DNA of 64,000 bases from Diplosphaera chodatii. Taxonomy: Eukaryota > Chlorophyta > Trebouxiophyceae > Prasiolales > Stichococcaceae. Below are positions 60,059 to 64,000 of this stretch, piece by piece. The stretch spans positions 434,001 through 498,000 of the forward strand of contig JAALGY010000038.1 of NCBI GenBank assembly GCA_032358165.1. Direction: 5' to 3'. Both the position numbers and the translations under genes were made by a program. The first letter of the stretch is position 1. Every line of letters begins with the position of its first letter. Under the pieces are notes generated by a model that worked only from the letters and a program-made list of their open reading frames with translations, was not told the origin of the DNA and made no database searches.

Positions 60059-61222
60059 GGACAGATGCTTCAGCCGATCCGTCGGCTGATAGGCATGCCT
60101 GCAGCTGAGGGACGGCGCGTCGTAGTGCTCCCGCTAGCTGGCAGCAACAGTTGCACGGCACCTGGCGAGCCTTTCCATTGTCCAAACAGGTGAATGGTCG
60201 CAGACTGAGTATGAAGAACGTGTGTCACGGGTACAACTCGTGCGTGTGCACCCCCTGGGGCATGTTGGCGGCGGATAGCAGTGATTGTTTGAACCGTACG
60301 GAGCGCAAGTTTGTCAGGCGGCCGCGCCATCATAACCGTTCCAAGCGAAGTTAAACTTTGACCTGGTGTCTGTTGGAAGCACCACTGCGCGCCGTGGCAG
60401 CCTTATGTCACTACACGCGCGCTGCACCTAACGTGTAGCCTCATGGCACACTGTCTGCCGGGAGGGTCAGCGAGCAAAGTAAATGTGTGCAGTGCAGGGC
60501 TGTGTTAGGGCGTAGGCGGCTGGTTGCTGGCAGCTACGACATAAAACAGGCTTCCGAAGACACACAAACGCGGCGAGCCTCCATGCAAGCCAACGCGTGG
60601 GTTCTGTGTGTAAAAGACCTGCCCACCGACTGTACCTGCATTGGCCCTTTCCCGCAGCAAGCCCCGCTTCTGCGTTCCTCCAACCTCCCTTCTCCAATTG
60701 CCACCTGACGAGCTTCGGCGATTTGCAGTGTGCGGTACAGGCGCTGTGCGATTGTGCAGGACGCCTGCAGACCGACTCCAGAGTCCAACAGTTGGGATTC
60801 GATAGGAGGTTCGCGTCCTGGGCTTTGATCGGGGCTTCATACAAAGCAAACCAAAGAGGAAAAGGGCACAGCGCAGACAGAGCAGACTACGTCATCTCCA
60901 TACCAGCGTGCCCATACGAGTATCGCAAAGTATGGCAACAACATACAGCAGGAATTGATCAAGGTCATGACTTCGTCGTTTGTATCCATACCATCGATCA
61001 ACAGACTTGTTTTCAGTCGTCTTCATCCACATATTCCGGCGGTGCAGCTGCACAGAACGCGGTCTTCAGGACCGGGCGGTAGTCATAATAGTGCTCTGCA
61101 CATGGACAGGTCGAATATAGGGCACCGTGATATGGCAAAGCGACAAGTCATGGTTGTGCGCGCGTGTTCAGCCTGGGTGGTGCAACAGCACACAGCATAG
61201 TGTGGAGACGACGAAAGGGTGA
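60059..61222. other. Intergenic region between tandem genes 13 and 14
   Basis: Contains the promoter of gene 13 and the 3' flank of gene 14. The part from about 60860 to 61222 is a diverged copy of the sequence at the 3' end of gene 13. No separate gene supported. Confidence 0.55.
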
Positions 61223-61240
61223 CTATGGCCAGACACGGTG
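60860..61240 (-). repeat. Duplicated 3' flank, copy at gene 14
   Basis: Partner of 56040-56370, with the same ordered landmarks (GACCGGGCGGTAGTC, CTCTGCACATGGACAG). Marks the tandem duplication unit of roughly 4.9 kb that made genes 13 and 14. Confidence 0.7.
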
Positions 61241-63915
61241 GATGATACAGCTTGTGCGCATACCCGGGTTGTCCGCTGGGTTGATCATGCCCTTGAGGCT
61301 GCGGCGGCGTCCCGGGCACGTCTTGATGGTGTAATCTATGTCCGTTCCATTCCAGTTCCTGCAGGCGATGCAGCGAGATGAGATCGCATCATGTCCACAT
61401 CAACTGATGGGCTGGGCATGCAGTTAGTGACCTGCGGCAAGCCCTGAAATGCCAAAGAAGGGTGGGACGTTCTCACCAGAGCAGCACAATGGCCGAGGAA
61501 TTGGTGTTCTGATACATGGAAAATTCGTAGTAAGTCGGACCTGCCGGCGCAATGCACAAATCCTCATGTTGTTCTGCAGCCTGGCTGAGGATATCCGATG
61601 TGCAAACATGCACAACGCCCTGGACTGGGCACCGATCTGACTGCATGCAGCATGCACCACGGCAGGGCGGCAGGCAGCAGCAATGCTCAAAGGCAATAAT
61701 GGGGCAGCCCATGCATTGATGCACTTGCCTGCCGGCAGGTCGATAGTGGCGAACTGGTAATCGACTGGCCCGTCGAAGCCTCTGTTCTCGGAGATGACAT
61801 TGAACCGGTCTGCAGTCACCACCAACACTCACCGGTGTGCGGCTCGAAGCATCTGCACCTCTGCAGTACGCCAATGCTGGAAGCGCCGCTGCACCAGTCT
61901 GTCGTGTGAACAACAAAGATGCGCACCTCCGATCTTCAAGTTCCAGCCGTCATCGCCCAGTACCAAGAAAGTATAGGTGCCATTCTTGGGTATGTTGATT
62001 CCGCCGGTCCACCTGCGCAGAATGCGCCGCAGCCCGTGACCCATTGTCAACGTATGGTGTACACTCTGTTCCTGGTCACGAGCCTGGGTTCAATCCCACG
62101 GGTTGACGTCCTGATTGACTCGACTCACGCTGACCCCGCCCGCGGACTTGCCCACATCTTGGGGTTACAGGCTTGAGCTGAGGTGACCAGAATCATGCTC
62201 ACCGAGAGATATAATCCTTCGTCAGCCCTGACACATTGAAATCACTTCCGCCCACCGGCGCGGGGTTTGTGCCACCACCGTAATCATCCGTGTATGTTGC
62301 TGGGCAGCTTCTGCGCGAGTTAAGGGTGTACGGCCTGGCCCTTGGGCCCAGGACACCTACAGCAGACACACACACACAAGATTTTCTCAGGCACCATCTA
62401 TAGCGGATATAAAACACGAGCAGCCACCAGGCCAGGCTGCAGGCCTGATGCACCAGCAGGTATGGCACATGCTGGTGCACATGAGCAGGGGCACAATTGC
62501 AGCAACACGAGTTGCCAAGCGCTCAACGTGGTGTACGCCGCTCGCATGGCAGGCATGGAGCGAGTGTGGTGCATATGTAGCTAACTAGGCGGTATGTTGC
62601 AGATCGCTCTTTCTTTTGAGCCCGGCGCTACATGGAGGAGAGGCAAGGACCCCACCGCAGGGCGCGGTGGCGCTGAAGTCGCAGTAGCCGTTGGTGGGCT
62701 GCTCCACCTGGCGCGTGATGTTTGGCTTGGCGGGGTCGTACCTGCAGAGACCTCACTTGCATGTTGATACGAGGTGTGCACGTGTGGTATGCACCGTGCC
62801 CCGGACACTGCTGACCTTTGAGCCCGCGACGCGCCGCTGGCAAAGTCCCAAGTCAGTGCGCGCCACATGCTGCCAGGTCGGGGGGGCGGCAGCACACACA
62901 TACAAAACACGTCCACTGAAAGGCTGTGAGCTGCGAGGTGACGCCACTCACGGGCAGCTCGGGGCGGTGCAGTTCTTGCCGACGGGCAGCGGGGTGCCGC
63001 TGTCGTAGCCAAAGGTTGTAGTGTCGGACGCAAAGTCCTTGATGCTGCTGCTGAGGCGGAAGATGTCCTGCCGCAGCCCGGCGCAGGTGCACGTGGTGCG
63101 CGCGGCGTTGATGATGAAGCCAGCCGGGCAGACCCTGCGGCCATGCCCGCCTCTCAGGTGACTGTGACTGCAGAGCTCCTGCGCAGACGTGCAGTCGCAA
63201 CATGCCAAGAGGCGGTCATGCCACCAGCTGCGGCGCACTATCTGCCGCACTCACTTGCAGCTGGTGGCGCCGATGCGCGGGTTGTAGCCCCGCCCAGAGC
63301 ACAGCTTGCACCTATACCCAGTAAAAGGAATAAAGATGTGCGGTTGATCGGACCCCACAAATTGCTGCCAAGTGGGCTTGCGCGCAGCTGGCCCGTACAA
63401 CACAGGGTGTCCGCAGGCTGCGCCTCCTGAGGCAGGGGCAGCTGTGCAGATCACAGGGCGAGCAGGCAGTCCAGCAGCCAGGGCGGCCCACTTGAAGTTG
63501 CCGAAGCCGGCCTTGGCGTAGCCGGGGCGGCAGCTGCGCACATTCTGGATCGTGGCACCCGCCACCGGCTCAACACCCGGCTTGCACACTGCAGCGCAAG
63601 TTTTTACGTCTGTTAGCTCACTGGACTACAGAGGTTCATGGGGTGCACCATCTCTAGACAAGATCTTCTGTGTACAAGTGGCTGTGTGCTGGGTCCAAAA
63701 CACTGCCATGTTAACATGGGTCATCCAACAACCGCTGGTTCTGTATGGCAAGGGACACAGGTGCATTGCTAAGGGCGCACGGGCGGCAGCTCACCGGCCT
63801 CGCCGCCCCGCAGCGCGGTCAGCCCGGGGCTGCGGACCTGGGTGCACACGGACTTGGCCGCCGTGATGCCCTTGCTGGTGTTGAAGGTGCAGCGCAGGCA
63901 CCGCCAGTTGTGCGC
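61223..63915 (-). CDS. Gene 14 (5'-partial): Cys-rich PA14-domain protein, third family copy
   Basis: Exons visible, 5' to 3': 63915-63795, 63588-63492, 63311-63255, 63134-62952, 62741-62656, 62356-62203, 62012-61927, 61809-61729, 61540-61477, 61358-61223. These match exons 4-13 of gene 13, nine of them with identical length. The signal peptide, the 84-nt exon and the 15-nt microexon should lie beyond the right edge; I do not find them in 63916-64000. Motifs: NWRCLRC, CTQVRSPGL, RSCRPGYAKAG, VCPAGF, CAGLRQDIF, RRSCPATYT, RWTGGINIP, LGDDGWNLKIGG, FSMYQN, IVLLWNWNG. It stops at TAG (61225-61223), about 44 residues into the last exon. The intron after 61729 has a GC donor, as in genes 1 and 13. 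Probably the full-length active copy. Confidence 0.87.
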
Positions 63916-64000
63916 CTGCGGGGCCAGCGAGCGACATGGGTCCAGACGATCAGGGCAGCTGAGCATGCGGCTGACGAGACTTGCACGCCGCCCCTGACAA

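Noticed and set aside
1..64000. Transposons, CRISPR arrays, tRNA or rRNA genes
   Set aside because: Looked for reverse transcriptase or transposase motifs, regularly spaced repeats and cloverleaf-like sequences by eye; none was convincing. A tRNAscan or RepeatMasker run would be decisive.

Overview
This window is nuclear DNA of a GC-rich eukaryote, most likely a chlorophyte green alga. Every convincing gene is broken into many short exons by GT-AG introns (a few are GC-AG), coding sequence is rich in CTG/GCAG/GCC codons, and the gene content fits a green alga: hydroxyproline-type SPPP linkers, secreted cysteine-rich PA14 proteins, and a PTST-like starch-targeting protein with a CBM48 domain. 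I see no operons, CRISPR array, rRNA, tRNA or transposon. All gene models below were built by hand from splice signals, intron phase and paralogue comparison, without transcript data.

Layout: (1) 1.1-5.9 kb, + strand, secreted Cys-rich/PA14 protein; (2) 10.0-6.8 kb, - strand, a second, differently built Cys-module/PA14 protein; (3) 19.3-11.9 kb, - strand, 22-exon multi-pass membrane protein resembling TRP-like/Flc proteins; (4, 5) 20.2-22.4 and 23.2-24.8 kb, + strand, two small secreted proteins of unknown function; (6) 27.9-25.8 kb, - strand, unrecognised protein with a hydrophobic segment; (7) 28.5-39.5 kb, + strand, a 27-exon giant golgin-84-like coiled coil of about 2,030 residues; (8, 9) 40.6-42.0 and 42.9-43.9 kb, + strand, tandem Kazal-type protease inhibitors with five and two domains; (10) 46.9-44.5 kb, - strand, coiled-coil/membrane protein, divergent from (11) 47.4-49.7 kb, + strand, PTST-like; (12) 50.2-55.5 kb, + strand, a tandem lipase-class-3 protein whose first domain has lost the catalytic serine, with a GPI-type tail; (13, 14) 60.1-56.2 kb and >63.9-61.2 kb, - strand, tandem paralogues of gene 1, the last cut by the window edge.

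Several products are predicted to be secreted or at the cell surface (1, 2, 3, 4, 5, 8, 9, 12, 13, 14). PA14 proteins with proline-rich spacers, Kazal inhibitors and a GPI-anchored lipase look like parts of an extracellular matrix or cell-surface set. Calling them one functional system is inference. The strongest unusual signals are the pseudo-lipase/lipase fusion, the exon-by-exon identical PA14 gene family with a 15-nt microexon and a conserved GC-AG intron, a duplicated promoter plus 12-nt first exon in front of gene 1, and the frame-shifted C-terminus of gene 13.
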